Assembly (NCBI GenBank): GCA_913061235.1
Contig: CAJXTB010000034.1
Location: 1-51,062, forward strand
Source of the DNA: an uncultured Pseudomonadota bacterium
GTDB lineage: Bacteria; Myxococcota_A; UBA796; GCA-2862545
Length of the DNA stretch: 51,062 nucleotides
Direction: 5' to 3'
In this document: one piece after another, positions 9,179-16,864 of the stretch
How positions within the stretch are numbered: position 1 is the stretch's first letter
How the letters are laid out: each line of letters starts with the position of its first letter
Made by a program: the position numbers and the translations under genes
The notes under the pieces: model-generated
Told to the model about the DNA's origin: nothing
Databases searched by the model: none
What the model saw: only the letters and a program-made list of their open reading frames with translations

Positions 9179-10144
9179 TCAGCTCCCCCCGAAGGCTTTG
9201 GCCGTACCGGCCTGTTGTGAGTCCGCGTCCACCACGGCCAAGAAGACGTCTTCGAGGTTGGCCTCGTCTTGGTCGATCTCAACGGGCCGAGCGAGCGCTT
9301 GCTGAAGAGTCTGCTCGGTAATGGGGGCGTCGTGTTGCACGCGCAGGCGCAGGCCGGCACCCATGGTCTGAACGTCGATGGCGCCGGGAAGGGCGGACAG
9401 GCGGGCTGCGGCGTCTCCGGTGAGCAGATCGGGTCCACGAACGACCCACAGTCGGCCAGGTACGAAGTGCTTCTTGAGGCCGTCAGGGGTGTCCAGCGCT
9501 GGCAAGCGACCGGCGACCATGAGTCCGACGCGTGCGCAATACTCGGCTTCGTCCATGTAGTGGGTGGTGACGAAGATGGTGGTGCCGGACTCAGCGAGTG
9601 AGCGGATGAGGGTCCAGAAGCGGCGTCTAGCCAAGGGGTCAACGCCGGCCGTAGGCTCGTCTAAGAACAGAATGTCGGGGGAATGCAGAATGGCGCCAGC
9701 GAGTGCGACGCGTTGGCGCATACCGCCGGGAAGGTCGCCAGTGACCACGTTCTCGCGGCCTTGCAGGTCTACAAGCTCCACCACTTCTGCAATGCGACGG
9801 CGCAGCGCTTTGCCCCACAGACCGTACGCGCCGCCGAAGAACTCGAGGTTGGCCTTCAGCGTGAGCTCTGTGTACAGGCTGAACTTCTGCGACATGTAGC
9901 CAATGGCCCGCTTGATACGCTCGGGGTTCTTGGACAGCTGGTGGCCCGCCACAATCGCGTCGCCTTCGCTGGGTGAGAGCAGACCGCACAGCATGCGGAT
10001 GGTGGTGGTCTTGCCGGCACCGTTGGCCCCGAGGTAGCCGAAGATTTCGCCCTTCTCGACCTGGAACGACACGTCATTGACGGCCGTAAAGTCACCATAG
10101 CGACGCGTCAGCTTGTCAACGACGATGGCGGGGGACGCGCTCAT
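9179..10144 (-). CDS. ABC exporter ATPase (second ATPase)
   Basis: This 321-residue ATPase has Walker A GANGAGKTT at 39-47, a Q-loop at Q86, a signature LPGGMRQR at 138-145 (Pro for the usual Ser), Walker B ILFLDEP at about 158-164, and the switch histidine at H195 (THYMDEA). About 70 extra C-terminal residues form the DUF4162-like tail usual in ABC-2 exporter ATPases. Its ATG overlaps the stop of the first ATPase as ATGA. In-frame sequence continues further upstream, but it overlaps the first ATPase and is not conserved in type, so 10144 is chosen. It has a complete catalytic set, unlike its partner. Confidence 0.93.
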   Translation of the reverse strand: MSASPAIVVDKLTRRYGDFTAVNDVSFQVEKGEIFGYLGANGAGKTTTIRMLCGLLSPSEGDAIVAGHQLSKNPERIKRAIGYMSQKFSLYTELTLKANLEFFGGAYGLWGKALRRRIAEVVELVDLQGRENVVTGDLPGGMRQRVALAGAILHSPDILFLDEPTAGVDPLARRRFWTLIRSLAESGTTIFVTTHYMDEAEYCARVGLMVAGRLPALDTPDGLKKHFVPGRLWVVRGPDLLTGDAAARLSALPGAIDVQTMGAGLRLRVQHDAPITEQTLQQALARPVEIDQDEANLEDVFLAVVDADSQQAGTAKAFGGS

Positions 10145-11046
10145 GCTTCGGCCAAGTGTGCGAGGAAGAGGTCTTCGAAGGTGGCCCGAGCGGGCTGCAG
10201 CGTGCATCCGAGCGGACGTAGGCGGTCGGTCAGCGCAGGCACGCCATCCGGAGCCACCACCACCCTCAGCCGAGCGCCTGCCGGAGAGTACGCGCGCACT
10301 TCAGGGGCGGTCTGAACGATGGCCTGAACGTGCTCGCGTGCACCGCCGAGAACGATGAAGACGGGGTGGTCGAACTCCTGAACCATGGTGTTGGGGGCGC
10401 CCATGGTCAGCATGCGTCCCTCGTGAAGAAGGCCGACACGGTGGCAGCGGGCTGCCTCGTCCATGTACGGAGTGCTCACCAGGACAGCCATGCCGTCGCC
10501 CACGAACTCGCCGAGAAGGGCCCAGAGCTCACGACGGCTCACGGGGTCCACGCCGTTCGTAGGCTCGTCGAGCAGGAGGACACGGGGTTCGTGGAGCAGG
10601 GCACACGCCAGAGCGAGCTTCTTGTACATGCCGCCAGACAGGGCCTGAGCGGGGCGGTCTACAAAGGCTGTGAGCCGGGTGAGTCCGAGCAGTCGGTCAA
10701 TGCGCTCGCGTCCGACCTTGCGCGAGATGCCGAACAGCTGTCGAAAGAAGTTGAGGTTCTCCGCGATGGACAGGTCGCCGTACAGGCTGTGCTGCTGGGG
10801 CATCAGACCCAGGTCTTCGCGTACTTGGGCACTGTCTGGGGGTAGTCCCAGCACGCTGACCTCTCCCGCGTCGGCGTCTAGGAGTCCGGCGATAGCTCGG
10901 ATGGCGGTCGTCTTTCCAGCGCCGTCCGGTCCGACGAGACCCACGATTTCGCCGGCCGCGACGGTCAGATCGATGCCCTTGAGCGCTTGGTTGTCGCCAA
11001 AGCTACGGGTCAGACCGCTCACGGAGATGGCGAGGGGCTCGCTCAC
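10141..11046 (-). CDS. ABC exporter ATPase (first ATPase, switch His replaced)
   Basis: This 301-residue ATPase has Walker A GPDGAGKTT at 39-47, a Q-loop at Q84/Q85, signature LSGGM at 136-140 and Walker B VLLLDEP at about 156-162. The H-loop position reads S-T-P-Y-M-D-E-A, so the switch histidine is Pro193. The start overlaps the stop of the HlyD gene by four bases. With the next gene it corresponds to the two halves of the fused YbhF-type ATPase. If the two subunits form a heterodimer, one composite site would be degenerate, as known for asymmetric ABC exporters. Confidence 0.92.
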   Translation of the reverse strand: MSEPLAISVSGLTRSFGDNQALKGIDLTVAAGEIVGLVGPDGAGKTTAIRAIAGLLDADAGEVSVLGLPPDSAQVREDLGLMPQQHSLYGDLSIAENLNFFRQLFGISRKVGRERIDRLLGLTRLTAFVDRPAQALSGGMYKKLALACALLHEPRVLLLDEPTNGVDPVSRRELWALLGEFVGDGMAVLVSTPYMDEAARCHRVGLLHEGRMLTMGAPNTMVQEFDHPVFIVLGGAREHVQAIVQTAPEVRAYSPAGARLRVVVAPDGVPALTDRLRPLGCTLQPARATFEDLFLAHLAEA

Positions 11047-12083
11047 TGGGCCACTTCTTGAAGCTCTACTTCAACCGGCATTCCGGGACGCAGCGCTCCG
11101 TCGGGATTGGGGACGTCCACCTCGACTCGGTACACCAGACGGTCGCGGTCAGTGCGGGTCTGGATGTTGCGCGGGGTGAACTCGGGCTCTGTGGCGACCG
11201 TTGCTACGGTGCCGCGAAACTCGGTATCGGGCCAGGCGTCTGCGCGAACAATGGCCGTACCGCCAGCCTGAGCTGCGGCGAGCTCCGCGTTGGGTAGGTA
11301 GAAGGCGGCGTGCACGACGGACAAGTCCACAATGCTCGCGAGCGTCATTCCTGGGCCCACCAGCTCTCCTTCCTCGAAGGGAAGCAAGCGTACTTGGCCC
11401 GTGCGAGGCGAGCGCACGTCACACTCGTCCACAGCGACTTGGGCGCGTTCCAGTTGGGCCTCGGCGGCGACCACCCCTTGGGCGGCGGCTCCAGCCTGTG
11501 CCGATGCAGCGCTGGCACTGCCTGTGGCGGCACGGGTCTGGGCTTGTCCGGCGCGCTTCTGCGACTGGGCGGCCTGCACCTGGGCCTCCAGGCCGATGGC
11601 ACCGGCGCGGGCTTGGTCGCGCTGTGACTCGCTGACGTCCTGTGGGACGGCATCTAGGCGGTCGGCTTGGCGCTGTGCGGCGTCGGCTTGTGCGCCGAGT
11701 GCGCGGGCTTGAGCGTCTGCTGCGGCGACGGCTGCACGGGCGGCACCAATCGCGTCACCTGCAGCCGAAGCGCCCTCAGAGGCCGCGGTAGCTTGTCCTC
11801 GGGCTGCGAGGACTTGGGCCTGTGCTGCGCTGAGGGCTGCGTTGGGTTCCACGCAGTCTAGGCGCACTAAGACCTCGCCTTCGTTGACCGCTTGGCCTTC
11901 GATGACGAACACCGCGTCAATGCGTCCTCCAACGCGGGACGACGCTCGAACCGTGGTGCCTTCGACCACGCCGCTGCCGCCCGGTGGACCGTCCAAGGCC
12001 ATCCGATTTCGGACGATGCGCACACCCAAGAGTGCCGAGAGCACCAGGATTGCGAGTACAAAGCCAACTGCCATGCGCCGCAT
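11043..12083 (-). CDS. HlyD/YbhG-type membrane-fusion protein
   Basis: This 346-residue periplasmic adaptor has an N-terminal membrane anchor at about 5-25, a biotinyl-lipoyl-like first half (V-x-A-S-S-R-V-G-G-R-I-x-x-V near 50), a long Ala/Gln-rich coiled coil at about 85-215, then the second lipoyl half and beta-barrel (V-R-S-P-R-T-G-Q-V). It should join the ABC permeases to the TolC-type channel encoded divergently. The ATG at 12083 follows GGAGGA by six bases; a longer in-frame N-terminus would run into the promoter region. First gene of the operon 12083 to 6889, with overlapping stops and starts throughout. A sigma-54 promoter match lies at 12123-12138. Confidence 0.93.
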   Translation of the reverse strand: MRRMAVGFVLAILVLSALLGVRIVRNRMALDGPPGGSGVVEGTTVRASSRVGGRIDAVFVIEGQAVNEGEVLVRLDCVEPNAALSAAQAQVLAARGQATAASEGASAAGDAIGAARAAVAAADAQARALGAQADAAQRQADRLDAVPQDVSESQRDQARAGAIGLEAQVQAAQSQKRAGQAQTRAATGSASAASAQAGAAAQGVVAAEAQLERAQVAVDECDVRSPRTGQVRLLPFEEGELVGPGMTLASIVDLSVVHAAFYLPNAELAAAQAGGTAIVRADAWPDTEFRGTVATVATEPEFTPRNIQTRTDRDRLVYRVEVDVPNPDGALRPGMPVEVELQEVAQ

Positions 12084-12122
12084 GTCATTCCTCCGTCCGG
12101 AAGGGTCCGGTGTGCTCTGCCA

Positions 12123-12138
12123 AGCACAGACCGTGCCA
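12123..12138 (-). promoter_or_regulatory. Sigma-54 promoter for the exporter operon
   Basis: On the minus strand the bases read TGGCACG-GTCT-GTGCT, matching the -24/-12 consensus TGGCACG-N4-TTGCW with one clear mismatch and with invariant GG and GC at the right spacing. The predicted start of transcription is near 12112, about 29 bases before the HlyD ATG. It faces away from a matching promoter for tolC, with palindromic sites between them. Confidence 0.65.
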
Positions 12139-12189
12139 AGAGTGTGGATGCGCTGACTGGGCTCGACTTCGGGTAGAAGCGGTCCAGAT

Positions 12190-12232
12190 CTGTACGGAAA
12201 CCCGTACACTGCACTGTCGGACTTCCGTACAG
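12190..12232. promoter_or_regulatory. Palindromic activator sites between divergent sigma-54 promoters
   Basis: A perfect dyad TGTACGG-AAAC-CCGTACA lies at 12191-12208. A second, half-degenerate site with the same CGG-N4-CCG core and an intact right arm lies at about 12214-12231. The centres are about 23 bases apart, two helical turns. The sites lie about 76-100 bases upstream of the tolC start point and 87-110 upstream of the exporter start point, the usual distance for NtrC-family enhancer sites. The likely binder is the NtrC-type regulator encoded at 15002-16330; this is inference. Confidence 0.6.
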
Positions 12233-12272
12233 GTGAGGCCTCACGATGCCGTGACTAGGCCCCTCGTGGTGT

Positions 12273-12288
12273 TGGCACCGCAATTGCT
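12273..12288 (+). promoter_or_regulatory. Sigma-54 promoter for tolC, kinase and regulator
   Basis: The bases TGGCACC-GCAA-TTGCT match the -24/-12 consensus at all positions but one, with the invariant GG and GC correctly spaced. Transcription should start near 12299, 23 bases before the tolC ATG. The operon it drives encodes an NtrC-type activator, so positive autoregulation is likely. Confidence 0.7.
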
Positions 12289-12321
12289 TGGGAGTCGGTG
12301 TCTCGTCACGACGGAGTCTCG

Positions 12322-13647
12322 ATGACCCACCTGCTCCTCACCCTTGTGAGCGCCCTCGCACTCAGCACCGCAAACGCCGCCGAGCCCGCACCGTTGGTGG
12401 CCGACCTGTCGCTGTCACAAGCGCTCGAGCGGCTCGTGGACGACTCACCGCTTCTCGCAGAGGTACAGGGACGGGTGGACGAAGTCCAGGCCGGTGCACG
12501 CATGGCGTCGGTGGGTGTGCAGCCAATGGTCGTTGCGACCGGCGGATTCGCGGTGAACAACGCGGAAGCTATCGTGTCTCTCGGCAACATCCTGTCGACT
12601 CTGCCGGTGCCCGTGGACCCGGCGACGCTGCCGCCGGACCTGATCATTCAGCCAAAACAGCAGTGGACCGCCGGTGTGTCGGCAAAGGTTCCGCTCATTG
12701 TGCCGTCGGCATGGGCATCCCGTTCAGCGGCTCGTCGTGGTGTGACCGCCGCTCGAGCCGGTGCCGACCATGCTGAGCTGTCTGCGCAAGCGGGCTTGGT
12801 TCGTGCGGCGTGGGGGGCTTGGGTGGCGGATGAGCAGGTGACCGTCTTGAACTCCGCCCTGGAGTCTGCCCGCGCCCATCATGACAGCGTTGCCCGACGC
12901 ACAGAGGCCGGGCTCGGCACCCCCTTAGACGTGTTGGCTGCGGAGACCGAGGTGCTTCGCCGTGAGCGCGAGTGGTTGGGTGCAGTTGCCCAGCTAGACG
13001 GGGCCCGACGCGCCGTTGGCGGCTTGTTGGGTGTGGAGGGGGCCGTTCGAATCGCGGTGCCAGATGTCGACCGCCTGCCGAGTCTGGGATCGGTCTCTGC
13101 GAGCGAACATCCACAGGTTCGCGCCAACGAAGCCCAGCAGTCTGCGGTTCGTGCGGCATCGCATGCAGCGGCGTGGCGTCATGCGCCGACCCTGTCCGCG
13201 TCCGCCGCGCTCATGGCATCCGACGTGGCCTATCCAACCGGTGAAACAGAGTTCTGGCGTGTGGGCTTGGACCTGAACTGGGTGCTGTACGACGGTGGAG
13301 CACGCTACGGAATGGCAGACCAAGCGGCAGCACAGCGCGTTCAAGCGGAGGCGTCGGGTCGACGTCTGGCCCTCGACTTGTCGCGTGCGCTCGCCGATGC
13401 TGAACAGGCTGAGACGACTGCACGTCAGACCCTCGCTCTGGCCGAGTCTGGAGCCAGCACGGCGGCGGTGGCTGAGGCGACTGCGACTCGCCTGTATGAA
13501 GGCGGCCTTGCTCGCTCTCTGGATGTGTTGGACGCGCAGCAGCGACGGCTCGAAGCTGACCTGGCGCTCGCTGGGGCCACGGCTGCTGTGGCGTCCGCTC
13601 GTGTTGACCGCCTGCTCGCCATGGGGCAGCCGTGGCCGACACCCTAG
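12322..13647 (+). CDS. TolC-family outer-membrane efflux protein
   Basis: This 441-residue protein has a signal peptide at about 1-19 (ending TANA) and two repeats of the OEP type. Each has long Ala-rich helices with spaced Leu/Val and one beta region; an N-E-A-Q/A-Q-Q helix appears in the second half, and L-Y-E-G-G-L-A-R-S-L-D-V-L-D-A-Q-Q near 395-411 is the family's C-terminal hallmark. The ATG at 12322 has CGGAG six bases upstream; longer in-frame starts would disrupt the signal peptide. It should form the outer-membrane channel for the divergent ABC exporter. The kinase gene follows after about 17 bases. Confidence 0.92.
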   Translation: MTHLLLTLVSALALSTANAAEPAPLVADLSLSQALERLVDDSPLLAEVQGRVDEVQAGARMASVGVQPMVVATGGFAVNNAEAIVSLGNILSTLPVPVDPATLPPDLIIQPKQQWTAGVSAKVPLIVPSAWASRSAARRGVTAARAGADHAELSAQAGLVRAAWGAWVADEQVTVLNSALESARAHHDSVARRTEAGLGTPLDVLAAETEVLRREREWLGAVAQLDGARRAVGGLLGVEGAVRIAVPDVDRLPSLGSVSASEHPQVRANEAQQSAVRAASHAAAWRHAPTLSASAALMASDVAYPTGETEFWRVGLDLNWVLYDGGARYGMADQAAAQRVQAEASGRRLALDLSRALADAEQAETTARQTLALAESGASTAAVAEATATRLYEGGLARSLDVLDAQQRRLEADLALAGATAAVASARVDRLLAMGQPWPTP

Positions 13648-13664
13648 AGGTCAGAGGAGGTAGG

Positions 13665-15005
13665 GTGGGGGACATGCCCGCGTTCCCACCACCACCACCT
13701 GTCGACGACAGCGCCCTTGTCGACCAAGACGTCATTGTAGGCGCCGAGCTTCAGGGCTTGCTGCGCACGTTGATTGCTGTGCGCATGTGGGTGGTGCCGC
13801 TTCTGGCAGTCATCGCCGGTGTGGTTGTGTGGTCGGACCCAAGCCCATGGCGCGTATGGGTGCTCGGGGTGCTGGTGGCCGTCGCCGTCATCGCGTCGGT
13901 TCTGATGGAGCTGCGCGCCCGTCGAACGGATCTCACGCTTCACGCGGCTGGCCCCAACCTGGTCGCCATGGCGGTCGCCCAGCTCACGCTGATTACCGCG
14001 AGCGGTGGGGTCGACAGCCCCATCCTTCCCATCATGTTGCCCATGGGACTGCTGACCACGGTGTCTATGGGTCGCCGTCCGCTGACGGTCGGCGTGCTTG
14101 CCGTTCAGATTGTCGGTCTGGCAGTCTTGACGAGCGCTCAGGCCAGTGGACTGGCTCCCGTGCTGGACATGCCGGTTTTGTACGGAGAAAACGGACCTCC
14201 CGCACCCATGGTTCGGGTGGTAGTCGGCACCATTGTCGGTGTGGCCTTGGTGCTCTCGGCAGCCATCGGCCTGCACATTCGCACGCGCTTTGTTGCCATG
14301 GTCGACACCGGCCTGCACGCGCGGGCCGAGCAGCTGGCCACGTGGCGGACCTCTTCCCGCGACCTACAGGCGCTCAGCGGCGAGCTCGCTCATGAGCTGA
14401 AGAACCCGCTTGCCTCCATCAAGGGACTGAGCGCGCTTGTGGCGCGTGACCTCACCGAGCAACGCACCCAAGAGCGCATGCGGGTTCTACAGGCTGAGGT
14501 TGAGCGTATGCGGGGTATTGTCGATGAGTTCCTGACGTTCTCCCGTCCACTTACTCCGCTGTCCGTGTCGCCTGTTGACCTCGTCGCGCTGTGTGAACGC
14601 GCACGCCGACTTCACGAAGGGACCGGTAGTCATCGTCGTGTTCAGGTGACTTGTGGGGGTACCGCTCCTGCCGTCCCCGGAGATGTTCGCAAGCTGCTTC
14701 AGGTGCTCGTGAACCTGGTTCAGAACGCGATTGTGGCCACGGCAGAGGGCTCGCAGGTGGAGGTCGTCCTGTCGTCTGACGCTGACCAGGTGTTCGTAGA
14801 CGTGCTCGACCGTGGCCCCGGTGTCGACCCGTCTGTCCGCGACCGGGCCTTTGAGGCGGGGGTGACCAATAAGCAGGACGGAAGCGGACTGGGACTGCCC
14901 ATATCGCTGGCCATTGCCCGTCAACACGGCGGTGACCTGGCCCTGCTCGACCGCCCGGGTGGCGGCACGATAGCCCGGCTGACCCTGCCTCGGAGTTCTC
15001 CATGA
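13665..15005 (+). CDS. Six-TM sensor histidine kinase, RegB/NtrB-like
   Basis: The protein of about 446 residues has six predicted membrane spans (about 33-58, 62-83, 97-113, 118-135, 140-160, 180-205). The kinase core has H-box A-H-E-L-K-N-P-L-A-S-I (His at about 243), N-box N-L-V-Q-N-A, G1 D-R-G-P-G-V and G2 G-S-G-L-G-L-P. The loop between spans 3 and 4 reads S-G-G-V-D-S-P, resembling the GGxxNPF quinone-binding loop of RegB/PrrB. GTG at 13665 has AGGAGG four bases upstream; ATG at 13674 is the alternative. Its stop overlaps the regulator start as ATGA, so the pair is co-translated. It probably phosphorylates the NtrC-type regulator that controls the exporter. Confidence 0.9.
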   Translation: MGDMPAFPPPPPVDDSALVDQDVIVGAELQGLLRTLIAVRMWVVPLLAVIAGVVVWSDPSPWRVWVLGVLVAVAVIASVLMELRARRTDLTLHAAGPNLVAMAVAQLTLITASGGVDSPILPIMLPMGLLTTVSMGRRPLTVGVLAVQIVGLAVLTSAQASGLAPVLDMPVLYGENGPPAPMVRVVVGTIVGVALVLSAAIGLHIRTRFVAMVDTGLHARAEQLATWRTSSRDLQALSGELAHELKNPLASIKGLSALVARDLTEQRTQERMRVLQAEVERMRGIVDEFLTFSRPLTPLSVSPVDLVALCERARRLHEGTGSHRRVQVTCGGTAPAVPGDVRKLLQVLVNLVQNAIVATAEGSQVEVVLSSDADQVFVDVLDRGPGVDPSVRDRAFEAGVTNKQDGSGLGLPISLAIARQHGGDLALLDRPGGGTIARLTLPRSSP

Positions 15006-16330
15006 CCCCCCACGTGCTCGTTGTGGACGACGACGACGGTGTGCGCTTCACGGTCACCAGCGTTCTCGAAGACGCAGGAATGACCGTGGTCCAGGCCCGT
15101 CACGGCGTTGAAGCGCTCGCCATGTTGGACGCCGAAGACGGTATCCACGTCGTCGTCACCGACCTGCGCATGCCCACCATGGACGGCATGGCTCTGCTGA
15201 CGGCCATCACCCAGCGAGACGACCCGCCCCGCGTCATCGTCATGACCGCCTACGGTGACGAGCGGGCTGCGGTGGACGCCATGAAGGCCGGAGCCTGGGA
15301 CTACTTTCGCAAGCCCTTCGACATTGACGAGCTGGCAGCGGTTGTTGAGCGTGCCGCCGAGACCGTGCGTCTCCAGGGGCATGTGGACCGCCTAGAAGGG
15401 GAGCTGCAGCTCGCCCGGCACATGGTGTTTCGCTCCGAGTCCATGGCGCGGCTTGCCTCCCTTGTTCAGCGCGTTGCCCCGCGGGACGTGACGGTGCTCA
15501 TCACTGGCGAGAGTGGAACCGGTAAGGAACATATCGCCGAAGCCATCGTTGCCAGCTCAAGCCGTGCGAACCAGCCCTTTGTGCGGTTCAACTGTGCCTC
15601 GCTTGGAGCCGAGCTCGCTGAGGCCGAGCTGTTTGGCCACGCACGCGGCGCCTTCACCGGTGCTGTTCGGGCGCGTGCTGGCTTGTTTCGCGAGGCAGAT
15701 GGCGGAACGTTGCTGCTGGACGAGGTGGGTGAGCTGGACCCCGTCGTACAAGCCCGTCTTCTTCGCGTGCTTCAAAATGGGGAAGTACGGCCAGTTGGCG
15801 AAGACCGTCCTGTCTCGGTGAACGTGCGCGTCTTGGCCGCTACCCACCGCGACCTTGCCGCGATGTCCGCGGACGGCTCCTTCCGCGAAGACCTATACTA
15901 CCGCCTGAACGTGGTTCAGCTCCATGTACCCAGCTTGCGCGAACGTCCCGACGATATTCCAGAGCTGACCAGGCACTTCATTCGACAAGCCGCCGACCGT
16001 TTCGGCGTGGCGAACGTGCAAGAGCCCGCGGGCTTGATGGACGCGCTCATGCGCAAGCCGTGGCCGGGCAATGTGCGCGAGCTGAAGAATGCGGTGGAGA
16101 TGATGGTGGCGCTGTCTGCAGATGGCGTGCTGGACCTAGCCCTCATGCACGACACGCCGAGCGAAGCGCCAGCGGCGGTGGGGCTGCGCGCGCGGGTGGA
16201 CGCGTACGAGCGTGGTCTGCTGCGTGAGGCGCTGAAGGTGGCCGGTGGCAACAAGGCTGCGGCGGCACGAGCACTTGGGATTGGGCGGGTGACGCTGTAC
16301 GAGAAGCTGGCGAAGCACGGCCTGGCGTAG
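15002..16330 (+). CDS. NtrC-family sigma-54-dependent response regulator
   Basis: This 442-residue regulator has three domains. The receiver (about 1-120) has acidic residues at 10-12, phospho-acceptor D54 in V-V-T-D-L-R-M-P, and K104. The AAA+ domain (about 140-375) has Walker A GESGTGKE at 169-176, the sigma-54 contact loop GAFTGA at 216-221 and Walker B LLLDEV at 237-242. The Fis-type helix-turn-helix at about 400-442 has G-G-N-K-A-A-A-A-R-A-L-G. It is the last gene of the tolC-kinase-regulator operon. It should bind upstream palindromes and activate sigma-54 promoters by ATP hydrolysis; matching promoters flank the palindromes at 12.2 kb. Confidence 0.94.
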   Translation: MTPHVLVVDDDDGVRFTVTSVLEDAGMTVVQARHGVEALAMLDAEDGIHVVVTDLRMPTMDGMALLTAITQRDDPPRVIVMTAYGDERAAVDAMKAGAWDYFRKPFDIDELAAVVERAAETVRLQGHVDRLEGELQLARHMVFRSESMARLASLVQRVAPRDVTVLITGESGTGKEHIAEAIVASSSRANQPFVRFNCASLGAELAEAELFGHARGAFTGAVRARAGLFREADGGTLLLDEVGELDPVVQARLLRVLQNGEVRPVGEDRPVSVNVRVLAATHRDLAAMSADGSFREDLYYRLNVVQLHVPSLRERPDDIPELTRHFIRQAADRFGVANVQEPAGLMDALMRKPWPGNVRELKNAVEMMVALSADGVLDLALMHDTPSEAPAAVGLRARVDAYERGLLREALKVAGGNKAAAARALGIGRVTLYEKLAKHGLA

Positions 16331-16462
16331 CGGGCAGTCGAACGGCATGGTCGTTGGCACCACGGACCCACCTGCGGTTGAGGTCGCTCACTCAGGCGTG
16401 AACGATTGCCTACGGTGGACCTGGGACACAGCGGGATCGTGTCGCGCGGGCTAGGTCAGATC

Positions 16463-16864
16463 ATGATGCTGACCCTACTGACCACCGTTGCCTTGGCGGC
16501 GACTCTGACCGTCGACGTCGACACAGAGGCGCTGAGCGGGTCTGTCCATGTGCGCTTGTACGACGGACGGGACGGATACCCAGGCAAAGCCCCACCACAG
16601 ACCGCGATACGGACACTCGATTTGATGAGCGACCGGTCTGTCGTGTTCCAGGACATCTCTGCCGGAACGTACGCCGTTGTGGTGTTCCACGACGTTGACG
16701 GTGACGGCAGCATCGCGACCAACTGGCTCGGCATTCCTACCGAGCCGGTCGGGGTCTACCTACCCCCTGACACTCGGCTGTGGGGTCCACCGTCTTTTCG
16801 GCGTACCTCCTTCGAGATTCAGGACGACGACCGACGCATACGCGTAGCACTCGTCAAGCCGTAG
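16463..16864 (+). CDS. DUF2141-like exported protein
   Basis: This 133-residue protein has a signal peptide at about 1-14 (LLTTVALAA). The remainder is a single beta-sandwich with the DUF2141 hallmarks: V-x-V-R-L-Y-D near 30, a G-T-Y-A-V-V-V-F-H-D-V-D-G-D-G segment, then N-W-L-G-I-P-T-E-P-V-G-V. ATG-ATG at 16463/16466 follows AGGT by seven bases. The TAG stop ends exactly one base before the stop of the convergent gene, leaving no space for a terminator. Function in this family is not established; relatives are periplasmic. Confidence 0.8.
   Translation: MMLTLLTTVALAATLTVDVDTEALSGSVHVRLYDGRDGYPGKAPPQTAIRTLDLMSDRSVVFQDISAGTYAVVVFHDVDGDGSIATNWLGIPTEPVGVYLPPDTRLWGPPSFRRTSFEIQDDDRRIRVALVKP

Noticed and set aside
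12190-12232. TetR-type operator for the exporter
   Set aside because: No TetR gene is nearby, and the position between two sigma-54 promoters with an NtrC regulator in the operon fits enhancer sites better.
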